Shown here piece by piece: positions 36,660 to 48,722 of a stretch of 64,000 nt of DNA. Where the stretch lies: positions 99,993,918 through 100,057,917 of the forward strand of contig OZ021721.1 of assembly GCA_963978545.1 (NCBI GenBank), read 5' to 3'. The translations under genes and the position numbers were made by a program. The notes below the pieces were generated by a model. That model saw nothing but the letters and a program-made list of their open reading frames with translations. It did not search any database and was not told the DNA's origin. Within the stretch, counting starts at the first letter, position 1. Each line of letters opens with the position of its first letter. The stretch comes from Linyphia triangularis. Taxonomy: Eukaryota; Arthropoda; Arachnida; Araneae; Linyphiidae.

Positions 36660-38110
36660 CTTTTCTTTATCAAATAACACTGCCGTATGAACAGTTCATA
36701 AGATGTTGAACATCTTTCCTTTGTTAAATGCATTTTTTATTATCAAAGAAAACTCTTTAGAAATTATTTGAATTTAATTAACTGGCCTTATTAGTATATT
36801 TTTTAATCAAAAATCTGTTCTATTTTAAAACTTCACTGACCAATATTTGTTTAATTAATTTGCATTTTTTTAAATATTTTATTACTGTTTGTACTAGTCA
36901 AATTGTGTTTCTAATTTTTACATAAATAGGTCTTGCGTTATATTTTGTAGTATATGAAAATCTTGGTAGCTTTAATAAAAAAAATAAAAAAATAAAAAAA
37001 CGCATAGTGATAAAATCAAAATATCAAAAGGAATTTTCACAAATCCTTCTTCGCAATATTTAAAAACAATTCCACAAAAAGAGTAATGGGTTCTTTTTTT
37101 GTCTTACCTTTCATTTTATTTCTTGCTTAAAGTTTAACAAAATAACATAAATCACTTATGAAATCACCTTAAAACATCTCCTTAAATTATAGATGATAAA
37201 AACAATGAAACTTTATTTTATGCATTTAAAAAAAAACACTGACAATTTAACTTTTTAATCGTATTTAAAAAAAATAAAAGCACTTATCAAAAAGTGTTTC
37301 TGAAATAATTTCCGAAATACTCCATTCTAAAAAAGTAATTTAGCATTAAAGAATAAAAATTAATAAAAAAACTATTTTAAAAGCCAAAATTTTCTTCATC
37401 CATCAGAACGCGGAATAAATGCTGACGTTATTCCAATTCAAGTAGAAAGTTTTGAAACTTGAAATCGTAGTAATAAACGGCATTAAAGCCCCTTTAAAAA
37501 TAACTGGAAAATTTGATGGGAATCGCTTTATAAAAAATATTTGTGAGAATGATTGAGAAAGATAATTTCCTTTTTCTTTTCGCGTATCAAAGAAAATATA
37601 ATTCCATTACTTTTTTTTAAAGAGTTTTTCATTTATTTCTTTTGTAAATTGATAAAGTATCGGGTATGAGGATAAAACAATAGAGTAAAAAAGTTTTTTT
37701 GGGAGAAACAAAGTGAATAAGCACTTAAAAAATCTATAGCTTTCATAAATGGGTTGAAGGCAAGAACAATGTTAAAATCAATAAACATAAAAGATGCGGA
37801 GAGATTACTAAAAAGAAAAGAATGAAAGGAAGTGGCGTTTTGTTTTTATTTAGCTGTTGCAATAGAAAAGCTTGAAAAAATTAGATTGTTATTAATAAAT
37901 TCAATTTAGAGTATGTTATGACAATTTAAGTACTTTTGAAAATGTTTTGATTGAAACAAGTCAATACATATATTTTATCATATTGTTTAAAATTTAGACT
38001 TCATATACTAAATTTTAATTAAAGTAAAAAAAATATAAAATAAGCATTTATGTATGTTGATATTTTAATACTTTGGAATTATTGTAGTTTATTTTTAAGT
38101 CTCCTGATAT
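36660..38110. other. AT-rich sequence, no feature seen
   Basis: Only short A/T runs and no recognisable gene or repeat. Confidence 0.4.
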
Positions 38111-38896
38111 ATATGTTAGGATTAATTTAATTAATTTGGATATTACTCATAATAACTGGTCATTTTACAAAATAACTATCACTATTGGTTATATTTTTGA
38201 ATGTGATAAATTATGAATAGTTTCATATTATTTATCATATAGAGTAAAAAGATAAAGACTAATTATTATACATAATAACAAAGCATCTTTTTAATATGTT
38301 AATGCTTTTTCATTTATCTCAAATTAATCACATTAACTAGCTATTATGAATAATAGCTATCAGTTCGTGGTTAATATGATAAATACTGGATTACGAAAGC
38401 ATGTTTTTGAAAGAAAAAGAATCACTAATTTGATCCGGATAAACTGCCATGACATTTCGAATTACATAGAATATCAATATTTTTGCAACTGCATTTTGAT
38501 AATAAACACTTACGATATACACGCTAAACTTAAGAAATGCAACTTTTCTTTACAGCTGCATTTCTTAAATCCTTGATCACCTGTAATTGACAGCTTCTTA
38601 ACACATTTACAAACAGAAACAAGGTAGGTTTTACGCAGAATCCAGCATTTACCATTTATTAACACCGGCTGACAGTTATTATACATAATAACTGGTTAAT
38701 GTGATTTATTTGAGATAAATGAAACAAATTATTATATTGACAAGATGCTCTTTCATTAAGTATAATAACTGGTTAATATGATAAATATTAAGAAACTGTT
38801 AATAATTTATCATATTAACCAATGGTGATAACTATTTTGTAAAATAACTAATCATTATGTATAATAGCAAAATTAATCCAATTGTCCGTAACATAT
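38111..38896. mobile_element. large foldback element, arms ~225-250 bp
   Basis: From atatgttaggattaattt on the left and, reading inward from the right, atatgttacggacaattgga then ttaatttt, the two sides pair over most of 38111-38363 and 38673-38896. Paired blocks include attttacaaaataac, gcatctt, catttatctcaaat and cacattaac. The loop holds a frame (38346-38576) with no recognised domain. A foldback or MITE origin is inferred from structure; no TSD was found. Confidence 0.75.
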
Positions 38897-39722
38897 GCAC
38901 TCGTTTTATTCTATTAATATATTCTCGCGTCTTATTCCTTTTTTTATCCATGAAAAAGTACAAAACACGTTAAGTTTTTTGTGGTATTAAATTGCTAGCT
39001 CAAATTACTCAGAAATAAATTTATTTAGACAGTGATTGTATTTATTAAACTTGTTATGAATTAGCTGCATAAGTAATATCAAATTTTTTCGATTGTAAGT
39101 ACTTTGACAGAGTGCACGCCTCTCTGATATTTTATTTATTCCCATTTACCAAAGCTAAATTATAAAACGTCTCAGAACCACCTTTCCAACACTAAGATTG
39201 ACCGCGAGGTTGCGGTTTCGAGTCCCGTGTTAGGCATGGGTGTTTGTAAATGTATGTTGGCTTGTCTAATGACGAATGTTTCGGCGCATTATAGCCCTCG
39301 TGTTGCTGACGGCTCCGGATAATCTGAAAACAACCAACCAACCAACCAACACTAAGATTAACACTAACGATATACACGATAAACTTAAGAATGAAACTTT
39401 CCTTTGCAGCTGCATTTCTTAAATTAATACATTTTTATATATTTTGAAGAATTAATATGTTTTTGAGTCTTATTCCTTTTTTATCCATGAAAATGTACAA
39501 AACACTCTAAGTTTTTAGTGGAATGAAATTGCTAGATTAAATTACTGAGAATTTTACTTTTATTTAGATAATGATTGGATTTATTAAAATTGTTATGAAT
39601 TTGCTGCGTAAGTAATTACAAACTTTTTCGACTGTAAATACTTTGACGAAGTGCAAGCCACTCTGATCTTTCATTCATTCACATTTACCAAAATAAAATT
39701 AGAAAATGTACCAGGAAGAGCA
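38508..39722 (+). repeat. ~855-bp tandem duplication, second unit shortened
   Basis: The block acgatatacacgctaaactt then cagctgcatttcttaaat (38508-38572) recurs at 39363-39423. The block from about 38912 to 39185 (tcttattcc, tatccatgaaaaagtac, ttgctgcataagtaat, ctctgatat) recurs at about 39455-39722. The right arm of the foldback lies between these blocks only in the first unit. A SINE sits at the boundary between units. Confidence 0.75.
39200..39345 (+). mobile_element. tRNA-derived SINE, main family, 5'-truncated copy 4
   Basis: It begins at gaccgcgaggttgcgg, lacking about 33 bp of the head including the A box, and ends in an expanded (aacc)n tail. A perfect 14-bp TSD ccaacactaagatt flanks it (39186-39199 and 39346-39359). 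5' truncation with a TSD is the signature of target-primed reverse transcription. Confidence 0.95.
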
Positions 39723-39791
39723 TTTACTCACCAATATATAGCCTAGTCTCTAACACCAATATTCAAAAGAAAGTTCTCAAAAATCGCGATG

Positions 39792-40393
39792 ATGAACGTG
39801 TCTATTGGTGGCTAATTTCTCTTTTTTAAATATTTGGTGACGTAGCACTGTTGGTAGATGCAGCAAACAAAAAAGATGAGGTGTCTTTTTCTATGAAGAC
39901 GATACTGCTCTAGAACTTTGTAATTGATTATTATGATGTATCTTACATACTTTTAGATATTTCCTGTATTTTTTCCTATATGACATTCCTATATGAACGT
40001 GTCTATTGGTGGCTAATTTCTCTTTTTTAAATATTTGGTGACGTAGCACTGTTGGTAGATACAGCAAACAAAAAAGATGAGGTGTCTTTTTCTATGAAGA
40101 CGATACTGCTCTAGAACTTTGTAATTGATTATTATGATGTATCTTACATACTTTTAGATATTTCCTGTATTTTTTCCTATATGACATTCCTATATGAACG
40201 TGTCTATTGGTGGCTAATTTCTCTTTTTTAAATATTTGGTGACGTAGCACTGTTGGTAGATACAGCAAACAAAAAAGATGAGGTGTCTTTTTCTATGAAG
40301 ACGATACTGCTCTAGAACTTTGTAATTGATTATTATGATGTATCTTACATATTTTTAGATATTTCCTGTATTTTTTCCTATATGACATGTATT
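39792..40393 (+). repeat. 201-bp satellite, three nearly identical units
   Basis: Units start at atgaacgtgtctattggtgg at 39792, 39993 and 40194, an exact 201-bp period. By eye only a couple of differences separate them (for example agatgcagc versus agatacagc, and tacatactt versus tacatattt). Such identity beside otherwise diverged repeats points to very recent expansion or homogenisation. Confidence 0.97.
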
Positions 40394-41735
40394 TTTTCCT
40401 AGATGGCGCCAATGAAGTCTCGTTGGATAGCTATTTTACTATACCTATTAAGACAGCAGTGGTCAACGTATACAATTTAAGTAGGTGGCAATAGACTGTA
40501 GTGGACAAAATGTATGCTTTTCTCTCTTTTAAATTGTTAATTCATATAGAAGAATATCTAAATTTATAATAATAATATAATTGAGCTTGGAAAATGCATT
40601 TTTTAATTTTTCTAGTCTAGTTGACTATTATATATAATTGATATTTTAAATTAACCACTTATTAATTTTAAATGGTTTAAAATGAAGTCCTATTTTCTCT
40701 AATTAATATGATAATTCTCTAATTATACTACCTGATAAATAAATTTTCTAAACAATGATATTAATCCGTACAAATAACATAAACTTTCCAAAAAGGACCC
40801 CCAAAACTTCTTACCAAATTTCTGCAAACTAAAAGGTTTTCATATAATAAATATGAAGGAAACAATTAAATTACTTCCCAACCTATTTTATAATGCACTG
40901 TAAACGTTCAGGTAGTTATTCCTTATAGCGAATCATCTTTCACAACATTTATATCTGTCCATGAGATGCAATGCTCTACACTGATATTCAAAACATTTCA
41001 TGTTTAACTCGAAATATTCTAGATCAATGGAAATATAAGTGTCAGGAAACAATAAGAATTGAATTTCATACCACTTTTTCAAAGAATCTAAAAAAAAAAA
41101 TTGCACCATAAATGAAGCCTGCAATTACTTAAAGTATGACTTACAAAGAGTTTCAGGAATAAATTTGGTAATAACTATATTTATAACTATAAACATTTCA
41201 AGCGGTTACGTCAGAACTTCAGCATACCACCATTACTTTTGGAAGTCATAACGTCAATCTCTTATTCCACCCTGTTTAACAAATCACTTAGACGTAATTG
41301 CTCTCTTGAACACTTATCGTGATAGTAACACCTTTTTCCACCAAAAAACAAGGACTATAATTAGGACTTTCACCTAGACGTAGCCTATTCCTAGAATCTA
41401 AAATAGAATAAATGTGCTTGAATTTGTACTTTTAAAGTTGAATTGCTTGAGAATTTATTATTTTGTTGGTCGGATCCTTTCTACCCTATCGTGTGAGGCT
41501 TAAAGTAATATTTCAACTTTTTTATGGTGTTAAAAGTTTGTTCTCACTATCGTTTAACACCAACAAACCTGCATAACTTCTACTCAAACTGACAATTGTA
41601 GCTTTTCGTGGTAAGAAAATTCATTGACCCATGGGTGTGGGTCAACAAAGATGTAATTTTACAAAGATTTTTTCAGCTGAAAAAGGCATTAGCAATAGTC
41701 TCTAGTGAGTCCATGCTCACTAAAGATTGTTTTTA
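40394..41735. other. mostly unique sequence
   Basis: The frame at 40933-41124 (-) is unrecognised. No gene or repeat boundary identified. Confidence 0.4.
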
Positions 41736-42006
41736 CTGTGCATGGAGGTTATAATTAAAGTACAACTTTTAAAAAGCTGTAAAAAATGAATCACTGGTCT
41801 TATTGACCTGACATTTTACCCGATATACTCAAAGAGAACGAAATGGTATAGCAAAAGATAAAAAATATTTCGAACTATTTTTCATTCTTATACCATATCA
41901 TTTCCCCTTTCTTTTTGTATATTCAGGTCAAAATGCCGGTCATTCTGACCAGTGGTTGCTTTTTACAGCTTTTTCTGAAAGTTGAACTTCAACTATAATC
42001 ACACTG
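41736..42006. mobile_element. palindromic MITE family Q, copy 2, 271 bp
   Basis: The two halves are reverse complements over nearly the whole length: ggttataattaaagtacaac, aaaaagctgtaaaaa, cactggtc, tgacctga on the left, and the inverse on the right ending actataatcacactg. TA flanks both ends (41734-41735 and 42007-42008). This is the best preserved of three copies. No coding capacity. Confidence 0.88.
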
Positions 42007-44640
42007 TATTTTTCAACAGGTAAAGTATTTGTCAAAATTCAGATTTGTTAATTAAAACTAAATTTTAAACTGTGTTTGCTGAAATTTGTATCAGTTTAAC
42101 ATTTTATGTGTTTTAACACATACAAATTTTAATTAAAATGTTTATTTTTTCAATAATTCAACTTCAAATACACACAAATGCAGTGCATAAAGAACAAGTG
42201 CTTCAAATCCGCACTATAAGCACCAAATTTATAGGCTATAAGAGATACTAAGCTAGTGTTTTATTATTTTTATATACATCGACAAAACTTGAACATTTTC
42301 ATTTTAAAAAGTTTCAAACATTAAAATAAGTTCATTTAATCTTCCTGTCGATTTGCATGATTTGATTTTTAAGTGAATTGAGTTGTTTTAGACTAGTTTC
42401 TATTAAAGAGAATTGAGTCGTTTTAGGCGAGAAAAAGCATTAGAGGTCTGGTTTATTGAGAGATGACTTGGTACTTAGGTTTACCCAAATGGCGACAAAT
42501 TTCAGGGCATCCAATTTTATTCCCTATCAGATAGTTTCGTAATTAAGCTGAGTGGAAAGAGTACTTGAAATAGTTTTGATTCACAGCAACTAGAAGAACA
42601 ATATATTAAAAGCTCTCTTTGGATAAATTCTTGTGTGTATGGAATGGATGTATGATGAAATGGCACTTGATATACTTCTATGAGTTTTCAAAACTGAAAT
42701 AATTTTTAATAATGAGGTGCTGTAGTTTTTAATTTATTTTAAAGTCATTTGAATATAAATTTTTAATGTTATATTGTATTTTCATTAGTTTAGTTCATTG
42801 TTATTGTATTTGTGTAATGAAAAAATTCAGGTATATATTCAATTTCAGGTATATATTCAAATAATGCAATGACAGGTGTAGTTTTATCTGGAGAAAAAAT
42901 TCAGAGACTTGTTTCCAGAAATGAAATTGGTTTAAGTTAGTATTACTGTATAAAGCTGTAAGTATAGTTTCGACATATTTTAATTAAATGAATAATTATT
43001 TAAATGACAGTGAATTTAGCACAGTTAATCTTTAGTATCATTTTTGAAGCGGTAAGTACAGTTTAGATTTATTTTAACAATACGAATGAATATTTTAAAT
43101 GAGACTGAAACCTGTTTGTTTATTGGCATTTATAAAAATAATACAAGATAAATGATTGGATGATAATTTCCTGAATTTTTATTGTTATATTTAGAACATG
43201 TTATTTTTGTAGCAGACTAGTTTTTGTACATGGTGGTTATTGGATAGCTTCATATACAAAGTATTTTTCCATTATGCCACAAGCTGTTGAGAATGCTTAA
43301 TATAGTAAAATTTTTTCGAACTGAAAGTTAAAAATGAGGATTGCTTACTAAATTATACAAGTATCGAAAAAAAGTTTAAATTACATTGTGTACTCAACTT
43401 TTCTACCGGTCTTGATGTTGTCATCACGATCTTGACTTTTTGGTGTAGTTAAATTTTTTTTATTGTATCGTTAAAAAACAAATGAATAGAAGTTGGATAG
43501 CTTATTTTAAATAGAACATGTTACGACCAAAATATTTGGAATGACCAGTCTAAATATTCATAATGCATCTCTAAATTTTCTAGCCGCCAGTTGATTAATC
43601 CATTAAAGACGACTTTGGAATGGATAAAAAGTCATTATTTTTAACTTTTATCTTGTTTGTTTAGATAATTTACGATATAATTTGAATTTTTCAGATTTTT
43701 TGGATCATTATTTTTATGATTTTTAAAAAACATTAATGTGGAACCACAATCACAATTTATTAGCAAAACTAAAAACTAAAATGTCAGTTGGCAAGTTTTA
43801 TTGCCAGCCGTCGTTAATGGGTTAATAGCAAGATATGTTTCGCTTAAGTACCTGAAATTGGATTAAGTTATTTTGTTGTTTTTATATCTGACGGATACTT
43901 TTCAGGTCATTGCCAACTAGCCAACTATCCTACCATAATATGCATTGATCCTAAATCAATGTATTGAGATAAATACTGAATTAATGAAAAAAGGTATAAA
44001 AGGAAAATGGAGAAACCTCTCTTAAAAAATAAATTAAGATAATTTTTAAAGTATCGAGGAATTTTATATTTATTGAAATTAAAATATAAATATATCTCCA
44101 TATAACTGAAAATTTATAGAAAACATTTTCGAAGCTGGCCCTGCATATTTATGCTGTATTGTCATTATAAAGTAATGGTATTAAAATTATAGATAATTAC
44201 AATCATTGAGAAATTAATTTCCCTAAAATAATGTATTGCCTTAACTATCCAAAACCTAATTAAACATATGTGTTTTGTTTTAAACAGCTATTTTCTTCTC
44301 TCGTTTCAACTTTTAGCCACATTCAGATTCATGCTAATTGAAGAATGTATGTTACTACTTTTGGTAGGTAAACTGTATTTTCCAGTTATTCGCATTCCTT
44401 GGTTATGGTGGTGTCAAGAGTTAATGTTAGTGTAAGATGATAAGACTTCATTACTTTATGAAAATGTTAACTTGTAAAGTAGATACAAAACATTTAGAAC
44501 AAAAAGGAATTAAGATTAAAATAATGTCGCATACTCTCATTCTGCGATCGATGCGTAGTCTGGTATCAAGTTTATCCTTGGCTGCCAAACTCTGAAGTCA
44601 TCATCACGTATACAACGCATAAAAGCAGTTTGCTGTCGTT
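42007..44640. other. AT-rich sequence with small duplications
   Basis: A ~95-bp imperfect tandem duplication lies at about 42937-43112 (ttagtattactg…gtaagtatagtttcgac and ttagtatcatttttg…gtaagtacagtttagat). A short repeat tttcaggtatatattcaa occurs at about 42830-42860. No gene recognised. Confidence 0.5.
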
Positions 44641-44850
44641 TGTGCTATAAAAGTATTAGTAACGTTGGAAAAACATGATGAGGCTGTCCTGCTCTATTTA
44701 GAAGCTATCAGTTCTTTCTCAACAAACATCATTCATACTAATAACTCAAAAACTAATTTCAGAAGGAAGGGTTTGGTACAATTACATACTAAAGAAGCAC
44801 TATATTTTAGAGTCACTGCCTTTAGCAAGTTGGAAAAATTCAAGATTTGA
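44641..44850 (+). other. possible degenerate coding fragment
   Basis: A 61-codon frame from ATG 44665 contains EKHDEAVLLYLEAISSFSTN and KEALYFRVTAFSKLEKFK, which has the alternation of a helical-repeat (TPR-like) segment. The frame is open slightly upstream of the ATG. No introns, partners or further domain can be shown; the sequence after the stop reads poorly in all frames. It could be a processed-pseudogene scrap or chance. The stretch from 44851 to 45162 holds nothing I recognise. Confidence 0.2.
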
Positions 44851-45162
44851 GACTAAGCAGGGGTTGGTTTTTTAAAGCATAGATATGTTTTAATTGGGGA
44901 AGTTTGCAAGAGCTCAGTTGAGAAATCTTGATGTCTCTCATTACCAGACTATTTCCATGACAATACATGCTTTTCACTGATTTTATCGAATAGGAAACAA
45001 CAGAATTTAATTGCTGAAGGATTGGCCCACAAACTGAGAATGCGTCGTTCCTCTATGTCTTCTTAACAAATGGTATGAAAGAAACTAACCTGACTCGAAT
45101 TCATTTTTAAATAATTTATACTTAGATTTTGTTTGCTTGTTTGTGTGTTTGTGGAGAGCAAA

Positions 45163-45455
45163 TCTGCGGACCCACTTGTCGTGTCTAATTGAGCTGAAAA
45201 TTTTCAGATGGGTTCATAGTCGAGGACAATTCATTCTATCAAGGTTTAGGGGCTGTCACTAAAGACCGCTTTTATACACGCTTCTACTATCACTTCGGAG
45301 GACTAATTAATCCAATTTCCGTCATCCAATTGAACTGGAACTTGACAAATGGATTAATTGTCGATGAAAATGCATTGTGCATCAAGTTTTAGGAGCTTTC
45401 ACTAAAAAGCCACGTTTACACTAGTTTCTATTGTTGCTTCAGAGGACTAATTAAC
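45163..45455 (+). repeat. ~141-144 bp tandem repeat, two units
   Basis: The blocks catcaagttttaggagctt and agaggactaattaaccca (second unit) match tatcaaggtttaggggct and ggaggactaattaatcca (first unit). A third unit appears to start at 45453 and runs into the retrotransposon tail at 45480. Confidence 0.85.
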
Positions 45456-45479
45456 CCACTTGCTTCTTCTTATCAAGCA

Positions 45480-45637
45480 CTATAGCCTGTTAGAGGCCAA
45501 GGCTGTCTCACCAATTCTTCTCCATCTGACTCCATCCAGCACAGTAGCCCTCCCTCGGTTCACCCCCATCTGTCCTAGGTTTATTTCAATACTATCAATC
45601 CATCTGGTGGGTGGTCATCCCCTTCATCGTTTGCCCT
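45480..45637 (-). pseudogene. C-terminal tail of a non-LTR retrotransposon polyprotein
   Basis: Reading the minus strand to a TAG at 45480-45482, the frame gives PPTRWIDSIEINLGQMG then VNRGRATVLDGVRWRRI and GETALASNRL. This is the conserved C-terminus of many LINE polyproteins (x-RPx-x-RW…W-R). Just upstream are in-frame TGA codons (45615-45617 and further out), the nearest at the place where Arg (CGA) precedes PP in the family, consistent with CpG decay. Only the last ~45 residues remain; it is a dead 3' fragment, oriented opposite to the fragment at 16985. Confidence 0.75.
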
Positions 45638-46903
45638 CTATATTTGAAAATGTTCTTCTTTTTGGTTGGGAATGCATTATAATATCTTTATAAATGCCCA
45701 AGTCATCTAATACGAGAAGCTAACTCACCAGTAGTCGAGTTAAAACTTGGCAGGTTGACTTTTTGTCAGTGACGATGTATTCTAACACATTTTAGGGGGA
45801 AAAGTTAGTTCATAGTACGGAATTTATGTTTTTCTTCGTAGTGATAAAACACTATTAAAAGTTGATCGGAGTTTAAAATCAATTAAGTTACTATTGCATA
45901 TAAAAGTTTGCAATGCAAGTAAATTATTTATATTAAAAACTTTTTTGGGTTAATTTTTTCTATTCATGGTTAGAAGTGTATAGAAAAGTAAACAAGTTGA
46001 GTCAACTTCATTAGTAATTTAAAATACAGATAGAAATAGAAATATGTTTTAGACTTTAGTAGAATATTTTATTTATCTCTTTGTTATCGTTTTATCGTGT
46101 TATCTCTTTGTTATTGGATCATTAGTAAAAACTATGACCGAAAAATAATCACGATATGTATTATTTTTTATTGAGTCAGGCTTTTAGTCGGCTTTCAATG
46201 TGTGGTGGCAACATAATTTCAGAAAAGCAAAATAATTGCAATAAAAATTGATGACATTAGGATCCAGTAAAAATTATTTAAACAATATAAAAAATAAATT
46301 ACTACAGGCAAAAAATATATATATATAATACCTACGAAAGCTAAATTTACAGTTTAATCTCTAGGAGCCCATCTTTTCAAAATTCCAAACATGAAGAAAC
46401 AAATTAAAATATAGAACTGGAAAGTTTTTCTGCTTATGGGTTGCTGCGCCCATAGTATATGTTATTTGAATCAGTAGTGTCATTTAGTGGCCAAGAAAAT
46501 ATGTAAAATCTATTGGATGGTAATTACACAAAGAGCAAGTGATAAGTTTGAAAATTCCAGCAGTATTTTTTTAATACATTTTAAAGGAAAGTCTCCATAT
46601 TTTTGAAATTGAAATGTTTGATCTTTAGTAAAAAGGTTAATTTAAAATATACATGAAATTTTCTACAGTATACATTGTCCATTACCGATAAAATTTGTGA
46701 AAAGGGATAATGGATAGTAAATACAGTTCATATAAATTGTGTGGTTTTCAAATAAATTTATAAGAAAAAAACCATCAAAATGCATTTTATTTGTCTATCG
46801 AAATATAATACTAAGGGCATGTAAAAAATTTATCAGTCAAAATATTTTATTATAGGTTTTGAGGAATGGAGCAGCAAAGTGGACGCTTTGAGAGAATGAC
46901 CCA
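45638..46903. other. AT-rich sequence, no feature seen
   Basis: A short AT microsatellite lies at about 46314-46327. No gene recognised. Confidence 0.4.
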
Positions 46904-47525
46904 TGTATCAACTTAAAAAATCTAATTAAAATGTTGAAATTTGGAAGTTTGTTGGAAGTTTTCAAGAACAGGTTGATACCAAAGCAGCTGATAACAAGAA
47001 AGAAGTTTTAAACATTAACATACTACTCAATTTTCTTTTCTGATGACAATCTTTAACAGAACACAAATTCGGAAAATATCCCACAAAAAGAAACAGTTTT
47101 AAAATCTACCATAAAAAAATTAAAATATATCTATATATACGTATAGATTAACTTAAATAATTAAAAAAAAAATGAAATTAGGAAGTTTGTCGGGAAAATT
47201 TTCTAGAACAGGTTGACGAATCCATAATTTATACAGCCGGTAACAGGAAATAAATTTTAAAACTTGAGTAGAGTATTTAATTTCCCTTTCTTGTGACAAT
47301 CTCTAACAGAAATCATAATCGAGAAATATCACACAAAGAGAAACAGTTTTAAAATCCACCTCGAAAAGTGAAAAAAATATACATATATATCAACTCAACT
47401 AATTAAAAAGTTGAAATTCGGAAGTTTGTCAGGAAAGTCTTGAAGAACAGGTTGATGCATCCCTAATTTATACTGCCGATAACAAGACAGGGCTGTTTTG
47501 GAGTGAAGAACCCTATTTAATTTCC
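46904..47525 (+). repeat. ~240-bp tandem array, three units
   Basis: The anchor aacaggttga lies at 46967, 47207 and 47446 (spacings 240 and 239). Shared blocks include ttgaaatttggaagtttgt, gacaatct-taacaga and cacaaagagaaacagtttta then aaatc. The third unit ends at the start of the unique island. Confidence 0.88.
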
Positions 47526-48722
47526 CTTGCCCCCTTCTACAGACAACGCATTACTGGTAATCCACCGGAATCAGCAGTGAAGATATATGGAAGCAAATGG
47601 AAAAGTCATCTCGCTATCGCCTCGTCACGCATTTGATTCATAAGGCGATACCAGCAACTCGACAAGGGTGAAATAATCTGATGGCAGTGTAACAAAGTCT
47701 AAAGAAGAAGCCCTCCCCTTTATTGATCTGGCGACATTAATTTTTATATAATCGTCGCTGGAAGTTTTATCTTATCTGTGCATAGTGAAAAATTCCTCAT
47801 TTGCATCAGCCCGAATGAATTTAATTACCTTTCCTCTTTGACATTTATTACGAACGTAAGAGAGCCGTGGAAAATTTTTCATTTGCTGTCCGTGTTTACG
47901 GGAGTGGATTGAACTAGATTATGGAAAGCACCTTACAACTTCCTTTTCGTTTTACTTTTCTGCTGCGTTAATCAAAGAGATCTGGATCGCACCCCCTTTA
48001 AAATTATAACCGCCGCGCCTTTAATGAAATTGAGTCGAGGCCCTTCAAAAGTTTCCTGATCGAGGCATTTTTATTAAAGTTTCAACACCTGCAACGCTTG
48101 ACAAAGTGCGCCGCCTCCCAACTTTTAAATGAAACTCATTAGTAGGGATTGTCAATGTGACTTATAATCATTTACCGAAGTCGCCGTGGATATTAACACT
48201 CGAGATTGATTTCGCCTTCTCCTCGACGGCAGTTAAAAAAAATCGGAATTAAAGCGATTAATTTCAGCGACATTAAATTAAAACTCCGAAATTTCGTGCA
48301 TTCTCGCGTGTTTTTAAGGAAAGTGTTGAATACCGAAACTCCTTCTCAATGTTCAAGACGGTCAACACAAATTTTGTTTCAATTAGGTTTGAGAAATGTG
48401 TTGGACAACGTGAGTTTTAATCTCCTTCAAATCATTTTCTTTCGTATTGGGAATGGGAATATATCGATGTATTGTTTGCGTTAGAAATTTCGCTTTGTCT
48501 CACAGCGTTTGAAGTTTGAAACAGAAATCCAATTAATACAGAAACTTCAGATTATCATCTGATGTTTTATCCTTCTTAAATATTTATCTTTTTAAAAACA
48601 GTTTTTTAAACAGTTATTTTTTTTTCTAGAGATCTTTTCGTCACTGTATTTATAGTAAGTATATAAACGATTTAGTATAAGTGATTAAAATATTAGTATT
48701 AATAAAATGTTGGGATCATATG
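47526..48722. other. unique, less AT-rich island
   Basis: About 47530-48490 is complex, non-repetitive sequence with no long frame until 48206-48484 (+), which has no recognised domain. Short words resembling developmental transcription factor sites occur (for example atcaaag near 47972 for TCF/LEF, taattacc near 47821), but such words are frequent by chance. A candidate enhancer-like island. Confidence 0.45.
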
